DNA of 43,398 nucleotides, taken from the NCBI GenBank assembly GCA_020249505.1, contig JADCFN010000084.1:1-43398 (forward strand), read 5' to 3'. Source of the stretch: Roseomonas sp. GTDB lineage: Bacteria > Pseudomonadota > Alphaproteobacteria > Acetobacterales > Acetobacteraceae. The notes below the pieces were generated by a model. The model ran no database searches. It was not told where the DNA came from and saw only the letters and a list, made by a program, of their open reading frames with translations. This document shows, one piece after another, positions 23,941 to 32,931 of this stretch. The position numbers and the translations under genes are program-made. Position 1 is the stretch's first letter, and each line of letters opens with the position of its first letter.

Positions 23941-24801
23941 CTACCACCGCAGACTGCGCAACGCCGCGAGCGGCGCCACTTTCTCCGCAGCCGCAACGGC
24001 CGCCAGCGCCTCACCGCTCGGATCCGCGCCATGCGCTTCGCCAGCCAGGCCCGTCAGCGCCCAAAGCGCATCAATCCCCACGGCCTGAGCACCCGCCAAA
24101 TCCGTATGCGGGCTATCGCCAATCGCGAGCACCCGCGCCTTCGGGATCGGTCCCAGCAATTCCATCACCGGTTCATAAATCGCCGGGTCCGGCTTGCCGA
24201 TTTCCAGCACATCGCCGCCGAATTCGCGATACACGTCAGCCAAGGCACCGGCGCAGATCACCTTCTCACCGGCGACCATCACATGCCGATCGGGATTGAC
24301 GCAGAGCATCGGCAAGCCAGCATCGAAACAGGCGCGCAAGGCCGCGCGATAGGGTTCCGCGCTTTTCGTGCCGCCATCAGCATCCGGGCCGGTATTCAGC
24401 AGGAAATCCGCCTTGGTCGGGTCTGTCACAATTTCGGCAGCATCTTCTTCCACCACGGAAAGGTCTCGTTCCGGCCCGATATGCAGAACGCGGCGCCCCA
24501 TGCGCGCGAACCACGGGTGCTTGCGTTCCTTCATCAGCCGCCAGGAAGCCTCGCCAGAGGACATGATGCCATCATACAGCCCGCGATCGAGCCCCATGCG
24601 GTCCAGCATGCCTTGCACAAACCAAGCGCGCCGCGGCGCGTTGGTGAGAAACACGATGCGCTTGCCGCGTGCTTTCAGCGCGGCAAGGGCTTCCGGTACG
24701 CCAGGATAGGGTTGGCGCCCATCATGCACCACACCCCAGAGATCGAGCACATAGCCATCGTAACGATCCGCGAGGCCAGCGATACCTTCCAGAATTTGCA
24801 T
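23941..24801 (-). CDS. HAD-superfamily class IIA hydrolase (TIGR01459-like)
   Basis: The 286 residues have HAD motif I DLWGVVHDG, motif II FLTNAPR, and the late motif IGDSPHTDLAGAQ with Asp residues for Mg. The layout matches NagD-like class IIA phosphatases, in particular the alphaproteobacterial TIGR01459 group, whose substrate is unknown. The ATG at 24801 overlaps the pyrD stop by one base (TGATG); a GTG at 24804 would give a GTGA overlap. Translation is therefore coupled to pyrD. Confidence 0.88.
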   Translation of the reverse strand: MQILEGIAGLADRYDGYVLDLWGVVHDGRQPYPGVPEALAALKARGKRIVFLTNAPRRAWFVQGMLDRMGLDRGLYDGIMSSGEASWRLMKERKHPWFARMGRRVLHIGPERDLSVVEEDAAEIVTDPTKADFLLNTGPDADGGTKSAEPYRAALRACFDAGLPMLCVNPDRHVMVAGEKVICAGALADVYREFGGDVLEIGKPDPAIYEPVMELLGPIPKARVLAIGDSPHTDLAGAQAVGIDALWALTGLAGEAHGADPSGEALAAVAAAEKVAPLAALRSLRW

Positions 24802-25859
24802 CACGCATCCTTGCCGACAGCATCGGCGACCGAGGTAAAGCCATCACGCGCAAGCAGCGCGGCAAGGCCATCAAGAATTTGCCGCACCAATGCCGGCCCA
24901 GCATAGGCGAAGCCGGAATAAAGCTGCACGAGCGAAGCGCCGGCGCGGATTTTCGTATAGGCCTGTTCGGCACTGGCAATGCCGCCCACGCCGATCAGCG
25001 CGATGCGCCCTTGCGCCAAGCGATAGCCGCGCCTCAGCAGTGCGGTGGAGGGGCCAAAAAGCGGTGCGCCGGAAAGCCCACCCGCCTGGTCCTTAAGGGC
25101 CGATTGCAGGGACGCCGGGCGCGTGATGGTGGTGTTGGAGATGATCAGCCCCGCAATACCCTGCGCCACGCAGGCTTCCACAATCGGGCCAAGCGCATCA
25201 TCGGCCAAATCAGGGGCAATTTTTACCAGCAAGGGCGGGCGCTTGGCCAGCGCCGCGCGGCGCGTATTGATGGCACCAAGGATCGCAGCCAGGCGTTCTT
25301 CCCCCTGCAAATCCCTAAGGCCCGGCGTATTGGGGGAGGAAACATTGACGGTCACGTAATCCACATGCGGCGCCAGCGCTTCATAGAGCGCCGGGTAATC
25401 GCGCTCCGGATCGGCACCTTCCTTGTTGATGCCAATATTGGCACCGAAAATCCCTGGCAAAGGCCGGGGCAGCGCCTTCAGCCGGGCGCTGAAGGCATCC
25501 AGCCCGGCATTATTGAAACCAAGGCGATTTATCACCGCGTAGTCTTCGGTAAGGCGGAATATTCGCGGCCGCGGATTGCCGATTTGCGGGCGTGGCGTGA
25601 CCGTGCCCGCTTCCATGAAGCCAAAGCCGAGGCGCAGTAGCGGCAGCACGGCTTCCGCATTCTTATCGAAGCCGGCGGCGAGGCCGAGCGGATTACGGAA
25701 GTGAAGGCCCGCGATCTCGGTCGCGAGGCTCGGGTGATCCGCGCCGCGATCCCGGCCGGCAAGGCCCAGGGAAAGGGCACGCAGCGCAATACCATGGGCG
25801 GTTTCGGCATCCATGCCGCGCATGAACGGCATGAGGGCGGAGGCAATGGCAGGTGTCAT
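24801..25859 (-). CDS. pyrD: Dihydroorotate dehydrogenase (quinone), class 2
   Basis: This 352-residue FMN enzyme oxidises dihydroorotate to orotate with quinone in de novo pyrimidine synthesis. It has the class 2 N-terminal helix and GLAAGFDKNAEA, then NRLGFNNAGLDAF, VNVSSPNTPGLRDLQ with the class 2 catalytic Ser, LLVKIAPDL, and IGVGGIASAEQA. Length is normal for the membrane-associated class. It is first in a two-gene unit with the HAD hydrolase and divergent from the serralysin-like protease. Confidence 0.97.
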   Translation of the reverse strand: MTPAIASALMPFMRGMDAETAHGIALRALSLGLAGRDRGADHPSLATEIAGLHFRNPLGLAAGFDKNAEAVLPLLRLGFGFMEAGTVTPRPQIGNPRPRIFRLTEDYAVINRLGFNNAGLDAFSARLKALPRPLPGIFGANIGINKEGADPERDYPALYEALAPHVDYVTVNVSSPNTPGLRDLQGEERLAAILGAINTRRAALAKRPPLLVKIAPDLADDALGPIVEACVAQGIAGLIISNTTITRPASLQSALKDQAGGLSGAPLFGPSTALLRRGYRLAQGRIALIGVGGIASAEQAYTKIRAGASLVQLYSGFAYAGPALVRQILDGLAALLARDGFTSVADAVGKDA

Positions 25860-26015
25860 GGCAACCCTTCTGCCCCGGAAGGTGGCGCGGTGGAAGGGCT
25901 CAAGTGGCGCCTGGCGCGCATTCCGCCAGGACGGCTTGAGGAAAAGACTTTGTTTGGACTGCGGTAGTCCCCTAATGTTTCACGCGATCCGGTAACGCTG
26001 GAGCCAAGGCATCTT

Positions 26016-27575
26016 TTGATCCATTTGACCTGCAGTAATGGCCAATCGGATGAAGCGGGCAACTTTGGGTGCCAATGCGCTGCTTGTCAGGGCGCGTTGA
26101 AACCAGAGGCCGCCGTTGGCCCCATGGAGATCACCGCAGAGACGGATGAGGATTCCGTACCGGCTGATACCTCAACCAGCCTAAGCCTTGCCATTGGCGT
26201 TCCTGTTGATGGTGCGGTTAACACGCTTGGCGATCATGACTGGTTCGCGGTAGAGGTGTTAGCCGGCAAGCGTTACCAAATTACAATGAACGGTGTTGCT
26301 TTCGGGTCCTACGGCGCGCTGATAGATCCTCTTGTCCGTTTGCACGATGCCAGCGGCGTCCAAATTGCGGAGAATGACGATATTCGCGCGGGTGTGCTGC
26401 GCAACGCGCGGCTCAACTGGATCTCGCCTACCTCCGGGCGCTATTATGTGAATGCTGGTGCCTATAATGATGAATATAGCGGCGGCTTCAGGCTTGCGAT
26501 TACGGAATTCAACCCGCCGACCTATACGCTGGATCAAATTGCTGACTTTCTGACCTCAGGGTACTGGGGCAATGGCAGTCATCGCTGGAATACCAGTATT
26601 GACAATGTCATTACCTATAATGTGACGCAGCTGACAAGCGAGGGCCAGGTGTTGGCGCGGGCGGCCTTTGAAGCATGGGCGAATGTGACCAATCTGCTAT
26701 TCCAGGAAGTTACTTCCGGCGGCGATATTCCCTTTGATGACAATGTATCTGGAGCTTTCGCCGGTGGAAGCTGGCGAGATGGGTTTATTACCTCTATGGG
26801 GGTAAACATCAGTACAGCTTGGCTGGCGAGCTACGGCACCACGATAGATAGTTATTCTTTCCAGACCTACGTACATGAAATCGGTCATGCCTTGGGATTA
26901 GGGCATGCGGGGCCTTACAACCAGACCGCAACCTATGGCCTTGATAATATGTATCAGAATGATGTCTGGTCTTACACGATCATGTCCTATTTCAATCAGA
27001 CAAGGGCAAGTTTTGGTAGCTATCGCGTCGTGATGGGGCCAAGCTTGGCCGATATTGTGGCTGCGCATAATTTCTATGGCGCCAATACGACATTTAATTC
27101 TAACGACAATGTATATGGCCGCAATGGGACTGCTGGTTCGCTCTTTGATTTTGCGAATTACGAGACCGCGCCTGCTTTCACCGTCTATGACACGGGCGGG
27201 GCGGATACACTGGACGCCTCAGGATACAGCGCAAACCAAACCATCAATCTAAACGCCGAGGCATTTTCTTCCATTGGTAGCCTGACGAATGATATCGCGA
27301 TTGCGCGCGGCGTGGTCATTGAAGCCGCGATTGGCGGCGATGGCGCCGATAGCATCATTGGGAATGCCAGCAACAATATACTGATGGGTAATGCTGGTGC
27401 GGATACGCTGATCGGCGGCACAGGCAGTGACAGCCTTGATGGCGGCGCCGGTAACGACCTTCTCATGGCCGATGGCTTCGGCGTTATGATTGACGGCGGG
27501 GAGGGCGATGATGTCATCCTGCTAGGCGGCGCGCAGCTTGCCGACATTCTGGCCTTGTTCAGCCTTTCGAGTTGA
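26016..27575 (+). CDS. Serralysin-like M10 metalloprotease with N-terminal PPC domain and RTX tail
   Basis: The 519 residues carry the zinc motif HEIGHALGLGH (287-297) and Met-turn IMSYF (about 322-326), diagnostic of M10B serralysins. A pre-peptidase beta-domain (about 55-165) precedes the catalytic domain. The tail has RTX-type Ca-binding nonapeptides (GGDGADSII, GNAGADTLIGG, GGAGNDLL, about 435-485). There is no Sec signal; type I secretion through the C-terminus is expected. The start is TTG 26016 with AAGG upstream. The N-terminus has four Cys (6, 19, 21, 24). No T1SS genes or inhibitor are nearby. GC content is lower than in flanking genes, suggesting acquisition. Confidence 0.9.
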   Translation: MIHLTCSNGQSDEAGNFGCQCAACQGALKPEAAVGPMEITAETDEDSVPADTSTSLSLAIGVPVDGAVNTLGDHDWFAVEVLAGKRYQITMNGVAFGSYGALIDPLVRLHDASGVQIAENDDIRAGVLRNARLNWISPTSGRYYVNAGAYNDEYSGGFRLAITEFNPPTYTLDQIADFLTSGYWGNGSHRWNTSIDNVITYNVTQLTSEGQVLARAAFEAWANVTNLLFQEVTSGGDIPFDDNVSGAFAGGSWRDGFITSMGVNISTAWLASYGTTIDSYSFQTYVHEIGHALGLGHAGPYNQTATYGLDNMYQNDVWSYTIMSYFNQTRASFGSYRVVMGPSLADIVAAHNFYGANTTFNSNDNVYGRNGTAGSLFDFANYETAPAFTVYDTGGADTLDASGYSANQTINLNAEAFSSIGSLTNDIAIARGVVIEAAIGGDGADSIIGNASNNILMGNAGADTLIGGTGSDSLDGGAGNDLLMADGFGVMIDGGEGDDVILLGGAQLADILALFSLSS

Positions 27576-27580
27576 CCCTT

Positions 27581-27618
27581 TTCTTGCCGCTTGACGCCCC
27601 CTTGGCGCGGGGCAAGAA
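27581..27618. terminator. Stem-loop after the protease gene
   Basis: TTCTTGCC (27581-27588) pairs with GGCAAGAA (27611-27618), with an inner CGCC/GGCG pairing, starting 5 bp after the protease stop. There is no T run after it on the plus strand, so termination is only suggested. Confidence 0.4.
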
Positions 27619-27663
27619 GACAGTGGCCGAAGTCGTTTCGGTGTAACGCCAGTCCGGGATCAC

Positions 27664-28521
27664 ATGACAAGCTTCAAGGGGCCGCTGCTGCTGGTGGGGG
27701 CCATGGCGCTTTTCGCGCTGCTCGATGCCAATTCAAAGCTGCTCGCGGGCCGTTACGGCGCGGATCAAGTGCTGCTTGTCCGCTATGGCACCTTGCTGAC
27801 GCTGCTTGGGCTTTTGCGCCTGTTGCGCCCGGGCACCGGTGGGCCGATTTCCACCGCGCGGCCGTGGCTGCATTTGCTGCGGGCGCTTTGCATGGCGGGA
27901 TCGGCCTATGGCTTCTTCCTGGCCTTTCGCGAGATCCCGTTAGCCGAAGGCTACCTGGTCTATTTCACCGCACCCTTCTTCACCCTTTTGTTGGCGGCGC
28001 TTGTACTTGGGGAGAGAAATGGCCGCGCCGTTTGGTTCTGGTCTGCCATGGGTTTTCTTGGCGTGATCGTCGCCATGGCGCCGGGGCTTTCGGCGGCGGG
28101 CCCATGGGGTGCCTATGCCTGGGCCTTTCTGGGCACCATGACCTATGCCGGGTTTCTGACGATCAGCCGACTATTGCGGGCGGAACAAGGCGCGGCGCGC
28201 CTGATCTTCTGGTCCTCCGGTCCGCTTTTCCTGGCGATCCTGCCCTTCGCCATGGCGAATTGGGTGATGCCCGATGCCTATGATTGGCTGGCGCTGATCC
28301 TCAATGGGCTTTTCGCCGGCGGGGCCACCTTGGCGCTGGCGCTGGCGTTCAGCATTGACCGGGCTGCGCGCCTGGCGCCGCTTGAGTTTTCCTCATTGCT
28401 TTTCGCGCTCCTTTTGGATGCGGCGATATGGAATCTTTGGCCTGGCAGCTGGACCCTGGCGGGTGCCGCGATCGTGGTCTTTGCCTGTCTGATGAGCGAA
28501 CGCGCGACCAGAACCGGTTAG
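27664..28521 (+). CDS. EamA/DMT-family transporter
   Basis: This 285-residue, ten-helix drug/metabolite transporter superfamily protein is made of two EamA repeats. The first repeat includes ALLDANSKLLAGRYGADQVLLVRYG and FREIPLAEGYLVYFTAPFFTLLLA; the second ends EFSSLLFALLLDAAIWNLWPGSWTLAGAAIVV. Such proteins usually export amino acids or metabolites; the substrate cannot be read. It lies on the opposite strand to, and converges on, DUF952 with 15 bp between stops. Confidence 0.9.
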   Translation: MTSFKGPLLLVGAMALFALLDANSKLLAGRYGADQVLLVRYGTLLTLLGLLRLLRPGTGGPISTARPWLHLLRALCMAGSAYGFFLAFREIPLAEGYLVYFTAPFFTLLLAALVLGERNGRAVWFWSAMGFLGVIVAMAPGLSAAGPWGAYAWAFLGTMTYAGFLTISRLLRAEQGAARLIFWSSGPLFLAILPFAMANWVMPDAYDWLALILNGLFAGGATLALALAFSIDRAARLAPLEFSSLLFALLLDAAIWNLWPGSWTLAGAAIVVFACLMSERATRTG

Positions 28522-28536
28522 CGCCAGCTTGGCGGC

Positions 28537-28893
28537 TTAGGGAATCTCAGGCGGGAATTGATGCCGTCCATCGGCGCCAAGCGGCAGCGGCACCACGCGC
28601 CGTACCGCGGTCAGCGGCAAGACACCATAAAGATGCGGAAACAAGCCGGGCCGCGAACCGCCGCTGGCGGGTTCCCATTTCAGGCTCTCGCCCAGTTTCG
28701 CGCTTGGCACTTCCACCATCATCAAATCAGCGATTCCGGCGCGGTGCTTGGCAGCGCTGGCGCGCAGCTGCGCGGCAGTGGAAAAATGCAAAAAACCATC
28801 GCGCCGATCGTCCGCGCTGCCGTGATAGGCGCCAGCTGCTTCCGCGACGCGCCAATCATCAGCCCGAAGTAGCGTGTAGATGAATTCTTCCAT
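28537..28893 (-). CDS. DUF952 family protein
   Basis: The 118 residues match DUF952 (PF06108): IYTLLRADDWRVAEAAGAYHGSADDRRDGFLHFST at the N-terminus and a LKWEPASGGSRPGLFPHLYGVLP segment near the end. The fold resembles ADP-ribosyltransferase-like or glutathione S-transferase-adjacent small proteins in some annotations, but no activity is established. GGAG precedes the ATG by 4 nt. In several alphaproteobacteria this gene is beside pyrD, from memory; here the protease and EamA genes lie between them. Confidence 0.88.
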   Translation of the reverse strand: MEEFIYTLLRADDWRVAEAAGAYHGSADDRRDGFLHFSTAAQLRASAAKHRAGIADLMMVEVPSAKLGESLKWEPASGGSRPGLFPHLYGVLPLTAVRRVVPLPLGADGRHQFPPEIP

Positions 28894-29045
28894 GAGGCTC
28901 CGCTTACAGACTCTCAGCTGTTAGTGCAAAGCGGCCGCCTAGGTTTCGCTGATTTTGCTCCAATCAGAAATCGACTAAGCTTTATCGAGCGCCGTACCGC
29001 AGGGCAGGTGCGCCGCTAGCTTCACCCCGCCCGCAGGTTGCCGCC

Positions 29046-30188
29046 ATGGATTCGCTTCCGCTTGCCGGAATTCGCGTTGTTGAATTCTCCCACATGGTCA
29101 TGGGGCCCACTTGTGGCCTGGTTCTGGCCGATCTGGGGGCTGAGGTGATCAAGATTGAGCCCCCGGGCAAGGGAGATCGCACACGCTACCTGGTCGCTTC
29201 CGGCACAGGGTTTTTCCCCGCCTTCAGCCGCAACAAGAAGAGCGTTACGCTGGATACGGATGACGCTGCCGATCTGGAAATCTTGAAGCGCCTGATTGAT
29301 ACCGCCGATGTGGTCGTCGAAAATTTCCGCCCCGGTGGACTTGCCGCGAAGGGCCTGGGCTATGAAGCGCTTTCGGCGCGCAATCCGCGGCTGATCTATT
29401 GCTCGTTGAAGGGCTATCTGCCCGGCCCCTATGAAAACCGCACCGCCTTGGATGAGGTTGTGCAAATGCAATCAGGGCTTGCCTACATGACCGGCCCGCC
29501 AGGACGGCCGCTGCGCGCGGGTGCGCCGGTGAATGACATGATGGGTGGCATGTTCGGCGCCATTGCCATTATGGGGGCGCTGCGCCAGCGCGATGCCTCG
29601 GGCCGCGGGCAGCTTTTGCAGGCGGGGCTCTTCGAAAACGCGGCCTTCCTGGTTTCCACCGCCATGCTGCAACAGGCGATCACCGGCACGGCGCCAGAGC
29701 CCATGCCGGCAGGGCGCCGCGCCTGGGGGGTCTATGATGTATTTGATACGGCCGATGGCGAACAGATCTTCATCGGCGTGGTGACCGAACGCCAATGGGA
29801 AATCTTTGTCCACGAATTGAATGCACCGGCACTAAAAAATCCAGAATATTCCAGCAATACGGAGCGCGCCAAGCGGCGCGAAACGCTCATCCCATTGGTG
29901 CAATCCTTGCTGATCACGAGACGCGTTGCGGAGCTTGAGGAAATGTGCGCTCGCGCGGGTCTGCCCTATTCACGCATCGCCAAGCCCTGGGATTTGTTTG
30001 AAGATGCGCATCTTCTCGCAAGCGGTGGCTTGCATGAGGTGACGCTTGCCGATGGGCGCTGTGCCAAGGTCCCGGCGCTGCCCATGCAATTCGGCGCGGA
30101 GCGCCTGCCGCTTCGCCATGACCTTGCCAGCCCCGGTCAACATAATGAAGAGATTCTGGGACCTATCCGTGGGCCTAAGAACGAATAG
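29046..30188 (+). CDS. CaiB/BaiF family (class III) CoA-transferase
   Basis: The 380 residues have typical class III motifs: LAGIRVVEFSHMVMGPTCG, LADLGAEVIKIEPPGKGD, FSRNKKSVTLD, and FRPGGLAAKGLGYEAL. The catalytic Asp is expected at the start of the GRPLRAGAPVNDMMGG region (the family reads GxPxRxGxxxxD). These enzymes move CoA between carboxylic acids such as carnitine, oxalate/formate or mesaconate. The acyl substrate is not predictable; no dehydrogenase partner is adjacent. Confidence 0.93.
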   Translation: MDSLPLAGIRVVEFSHMVMGPTCGLVLADLGAEVIKIEPPGKGDRTRYLVASGTGFFPAFSRNKKSVTLDTDDAADLEILKRLIDTADVVVENFRPGGLAAKGLGYEALSARNPRLIYCSLKGYLPGPYENRTALDEVVQMQSGLAYMTGPPGRPLRAGAPVNDMMGGMFGAIAIMGALRQRDASGRGQLLQAGLFENAAFLVSTAMLQQAITGTAPEPMPAGRRAWGVYDVFDTADGEQIFIGVVTERQWEIFVHELNAPALKNPEYSSNTERAKRRETLIPLVQSLLITRRVAELEEMCARAGLPYSRIAKPWDLFEDAHLLASGGLHEVTLADGRCAKVPALPMQFGAERLPLRHDLASPGQHNEEILGPIRGPKNE

Positions 30189-30242
30189 GCTTCGCGCCCG
30201 CTAAGACACGAAGTGATCCAGCCAACAGAAAAGGAGAACGCC

Positions 30243-30779
30243 ATGCCGATCTACGCGCTTTATGATCTGATCCCGCAAACCCCAGGCGAGGGTCGCTTCT
30301 GGGTGGCGCCTGATGCGCAGGTGGTGGGGCATGTGATCCTGGCCGAGGATGTGGGCATCTGGTTTGGTGCGGCCATTCGCGGCGATAATGAACCTATTCA
30401 TATCGGTGCGCGCAGCAATATCCAGGAAGGCGCAGTGCTGCATTCCGATAACGGGTTTCCGCTGACGATTGGCGCGGATGTCACGGTTGGGCACCGTGCC
30501 ATCCTGCATGGCTGCACCATTGGCGATGGTGCGCTGATTGGCATGGGGGCAACGGTGATGAATGGTGCGCGGATTGGTGCGGGCAGTATCATCGGCGCCG
30601 GCGCGCTGGTGACCGAGGGGAAGGAAATCCCCGAAGGATCATTGGTGATGGGTGCGCCAGCTAAGGTGATCCGAGCGCTTGATTCGGAAACCAGACAGCG
30701 CCTGCTTGGGTCAGCCACGCATTATGTAGAGAATGCTCGGCGCTTCAGCCGCGGGTTGAAGCGAATTGATCAGGGGTAA
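30243..30779 (+). CDS. Gamma carbonic anhydrase-family protein (left-handed beta-helix)
   Basis: The 178 residues start at ATG 30243 after a strong AAGGAG. Hexapeptide repeats run from about 15 to 145, with the gamma-CA signature IRGDNEPIHIG, then SNIQEGAVLH and VGHRAILHGC, which supply the three zinc-binding His. This is the YrdA/PaaY subgroup, homotrimeric and zinc- or iron-dependent; some members are active carbonic anhydrases and others thioesterases. It lies 54 bp after the CoA-transferase gene and may share its transcript. Confidence 0.93.
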   Translation: MPIYALYDLIPQTPGEGRFWVAPDAQVVGHVILAEDVGIWFGAAIRGDNEPIHIGARSNIQEGAVLHSDNGFPLTIGADVTVGHRAILHGCTIGDGALIGMGATVMNGARIGAGSIIGAGALVTEGKEIPEGSLVMGAPAKVIRALDSETRQRLLGSATHYVENARRFSRGLKRIDQG

Positions 30780-30871
30780 GGCTTGACCTCCCCACACCTG
30801 AAGAAGGATATCTTTGTCCGAGTGTTATGGCGTGATTTAATCCCAAGACGCCTTGTGCTAAATGATGCGTT

Positions 30872-32044
30872 GTGCCCATTCAAAGTCAGCCATCCGAACT
30901 GTCACTGTCCCTGCACCGCGCCATTGCCGAAATTCCGGCGCGTGAATGGGATGCCTGTGCGGGTGACGACAATCCATTCTTGAACCACGCCTTTCTGTTG
31001 GCCTTGGAAGAAAGCGGTAGCGCGGTAGCGGAACGTGGCTGGCTGCCGCAGCATGCGGCTTTGCGCGACGCAACCGGGCGTCTACTTGCTTGCGCGCCCG
31101 CCTATGCCAAATCCCACTCCCAGGGCGAATATGTTTTCGACCATGGCTGGGCGGATGCCTTGGAACGCGCAGGCGGCGATTACTACCCAAAGCTGCAAGT
31201 GGCCGTGCCCTTCAGCCCCGTGCCTGGTCCGCGGCTTTTGCTCCATCCTGCAGCCGGCTTCGGGCCGGATGTTTTGGCCGGTGCGCTGGTGCAGGCCTGC
31301 AAGGGCATTGGCGCTTCATCGGTCCATGCTACCTTTTGTACGGAAGCTGAATGGCGTGCCTTGGGCGACGCCGGCTGGCTGCAACGGCTTGGCACGCAAT
31401 TTCATTGGACCAATCCGGGCTATCGCGATTTTGATGATTTCCTGGGCGCCTTGGCATCGCGCAAGCGCAAGGCGCTGAAGCGCGAAAGGCGCGATGTGCA
31501 GGCGGAGGGGCTGACACTCCGCACGTTGCGCGGCGCGGAAATCACGCCGCGCCATTGGCAGGCCTTTCATCGCTTCTATCGCGCGACTACGGATAAGAAA
31601 TGGGGCCGCAGCGCCTATCTGACGCGCGATTTCTGGCCGCTGCTTGGCGAAAGGCTTGACGATCGCGTACTGCTGATGGTGGCGGAACGTGATGGCGAGC
31701 CCGTGGCCGCCGCGCTTAATCTGATTGGGCGTGATGCGATTTATGGCCGCAATTGGGGCGCCATTGTGGATGTGCCCTTTTTGCATTTTGAGCTTTGCTA
31801 TTACATGGCGATGGATTTTGCGATTGCGCATGGCATTCCGCGCGTTGAAGCGGGCGCGCAGGGTGAGCATAAAATCCAGCGCGGCTATCTGCCCGTGCCG
31901 ACCTATTCCGCGCATTGGATCGCGCATCCGGGGCTTTCCCGCGCAGTGGCTGAATTCCTTGCGCGCGAACGCCCGGCGATGGAACGCGAAATGGCCGCGC
32001 TTGCGACGCTTTCCCCCTTTCGCCAGGCGGATGATGCGGCGTGA
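30872..32044 (+). CDS. FemAB/GNAT-like acyltransferase, DUF482 (peptidogalycan-type) family
   Basis: The 390 residues start at GTG 30872. The layout is that of DUF482 (PF04339): IPAREWDACAGDDNPFLNHAFLLALE at the N-terminus, HGWADALERAGGDYYPKLQVAVPF in the middle, and a C-terminal acyltransferase half (SRKRKALKRERRDV, then FYRATTDKKWGRSAYLT, then RVEAGAQGEHKIQRGYLP). These proteins are GNAT-fold relatives of FemAB and are thought to modify cell-envelope or small-molecule amines; no substrate is known. Its stop overlaps the next gene as GTGA. Confidence 0.88.
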   Translation: MPIQSQPSELSLSLHRAIAEIPAREWDACAGDDNPFLNHAFLLALEESGSAVAERGWLPQHAALRDATGRLLACAPAYAKSHSQGEYVFDHGWADALERAGGDYYPKLQVAVPFSPVPGPRLLLHPAAGFGPDVLAGALVQACKGIGASSVHATFCTEAEWRALGDAGWLQRLGTQFHWTNPGYRDFDDFLGALASRKRKALKRERRDVQAEGLTLRTLRGAEITPRHWQAFHRFYRATTDKKWGRSAYLTRDFWPLLGERLDDRVLLMVAERDGEPVAAALNLIGRDAIYGRNWGAIVDVPFLHFELCYYMAMDFAIAHGIPRVEAGAQGEHKIQRGYLPVPTYSAHWIAHPGLSRAVAEFLARERPAMEREMAALATLSPFRQADDAA

Positions 32045-32931
32045 CGCCGGGCGTGCCGCGCATCGCTTATCTGCAATTGGCGGCCTCCATGGCGCTGGTC
32101 GGCGCCAATGTCGCGGTTGCAAAATTGCTGGCGGAAGCGCTGCCCATTCCGATGATCGCCTTTCTGCGCTGCGTTTTGGCGGTGCTGCTGCTCTGGCCCT
32201 TGGCGCGCCTGTTGGAAGCTGCGCCACGGCCTGAGGGCGAGATTATGCGCAACCTTGCCTGGCAGGCGCTGTTTGGCACTGTGATCTATAATGCGGGCTT
32301 GCTGGCGGGCTTGCGCCTGACCTCGGCGCTGGAAGGTGGGCTTGTCTTGGCAAGCCTACCCGCAGTGGTCGCTTTGGGTAGTGCTTTTTGGCTGCGCGAA
32401 CGCCTGACACCACCGCAATGGATCGCCGTCAGCCTGGCGGCCTTCGGCATGGCGGCGATGACGATTGCGCGTAGCGGGGATGAAGTAGCCGGTTCCGTTC
32501 TTGGCAATCTGCTGATCTTCGGCGGTGTGATTGGCGAAGCGCTTTACGTGCTGCTGGCACGGCGCATCGTGGGGCGCGTTGGCGTGATCACGGCAAGCCT
32601 TTGGATGCAGATTTTCTCAGCCCTGATGCTCGCCCCCTTTGCTTTGCCGGATATTGGCAGCATCGCCGCGCTGGCCGATTCGCGGCTTGCGGCGTTGCTG
32701 GTGTTTCATAGCGTGACGGCGAGTGTGCTTTGCCTGCTGCTTTGGTATGCCGGCTTGAAGCGCGTTGGTGCCGGTGTTGCTGGCATTTTCACCGCCTTCC
32801 TGCCCGCGACCGCTGCGCTGGTGGCAGTGGTGATCTTGCAGGAAACCTTTTCCGCCATCCACGCCGTAGGTTTCGCGCTGATGATGCTGAGTGTGCTGAT
32901 CGCAACCTGGCCCCGAAGGCAAAGCGCATGA
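32041..32931 (+). CDS. EamA/DMT-family exporter
   Basis: The 296 residues hold ten predicted membrane helices in two EamA repeats. It begins GTG 32041 within the preceding stop (GTGA). Segments include LQLAASMALVGANVAVAKLLAE, FLRCVLAVLLLWPLA, and in the second repeat SVTASVLCLLLWYAGLKRVGAGVAGIFTAFLPATAALVAV. The coupling to the acyltransferase suggests related substrates, but the substrate is unknown. It overlaps the helicase start by ATGA. Confidence 0.9.
   Translation: MTPGVPRIAYLQLAASMALVGANVAVAKLLAEALPIPMIAFLRCVLAVLLLWPLARLLEAAPRPEGEIMRNLAWQALFGTVIYNAGLLAGLRLTSALEGGLVLASLPAVVALGSAFWLRERLTPPQWIAVSLAAFGMAAMTIARSGDEVAGSVLGNLLIFGGVIGEALYVLLARRIVGRVGVITASLWMQIFSALMLAPFALPDIGSIAALADSRLAALLVFHSVTASVLCLLLWYAGLKRVGAGVAGIFTAFLPATAALVAVVILQETFSAIHAVGFALMMLSVLIATWPRRQSA

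Noticed and set aside
30783-30820. TTGACC-like promoter upstream of the DUF482 gene
   Set aside because: The -10 match and spacing are weak, and sigma-70 consensus matches are poor guides in this GC-rich DNA.
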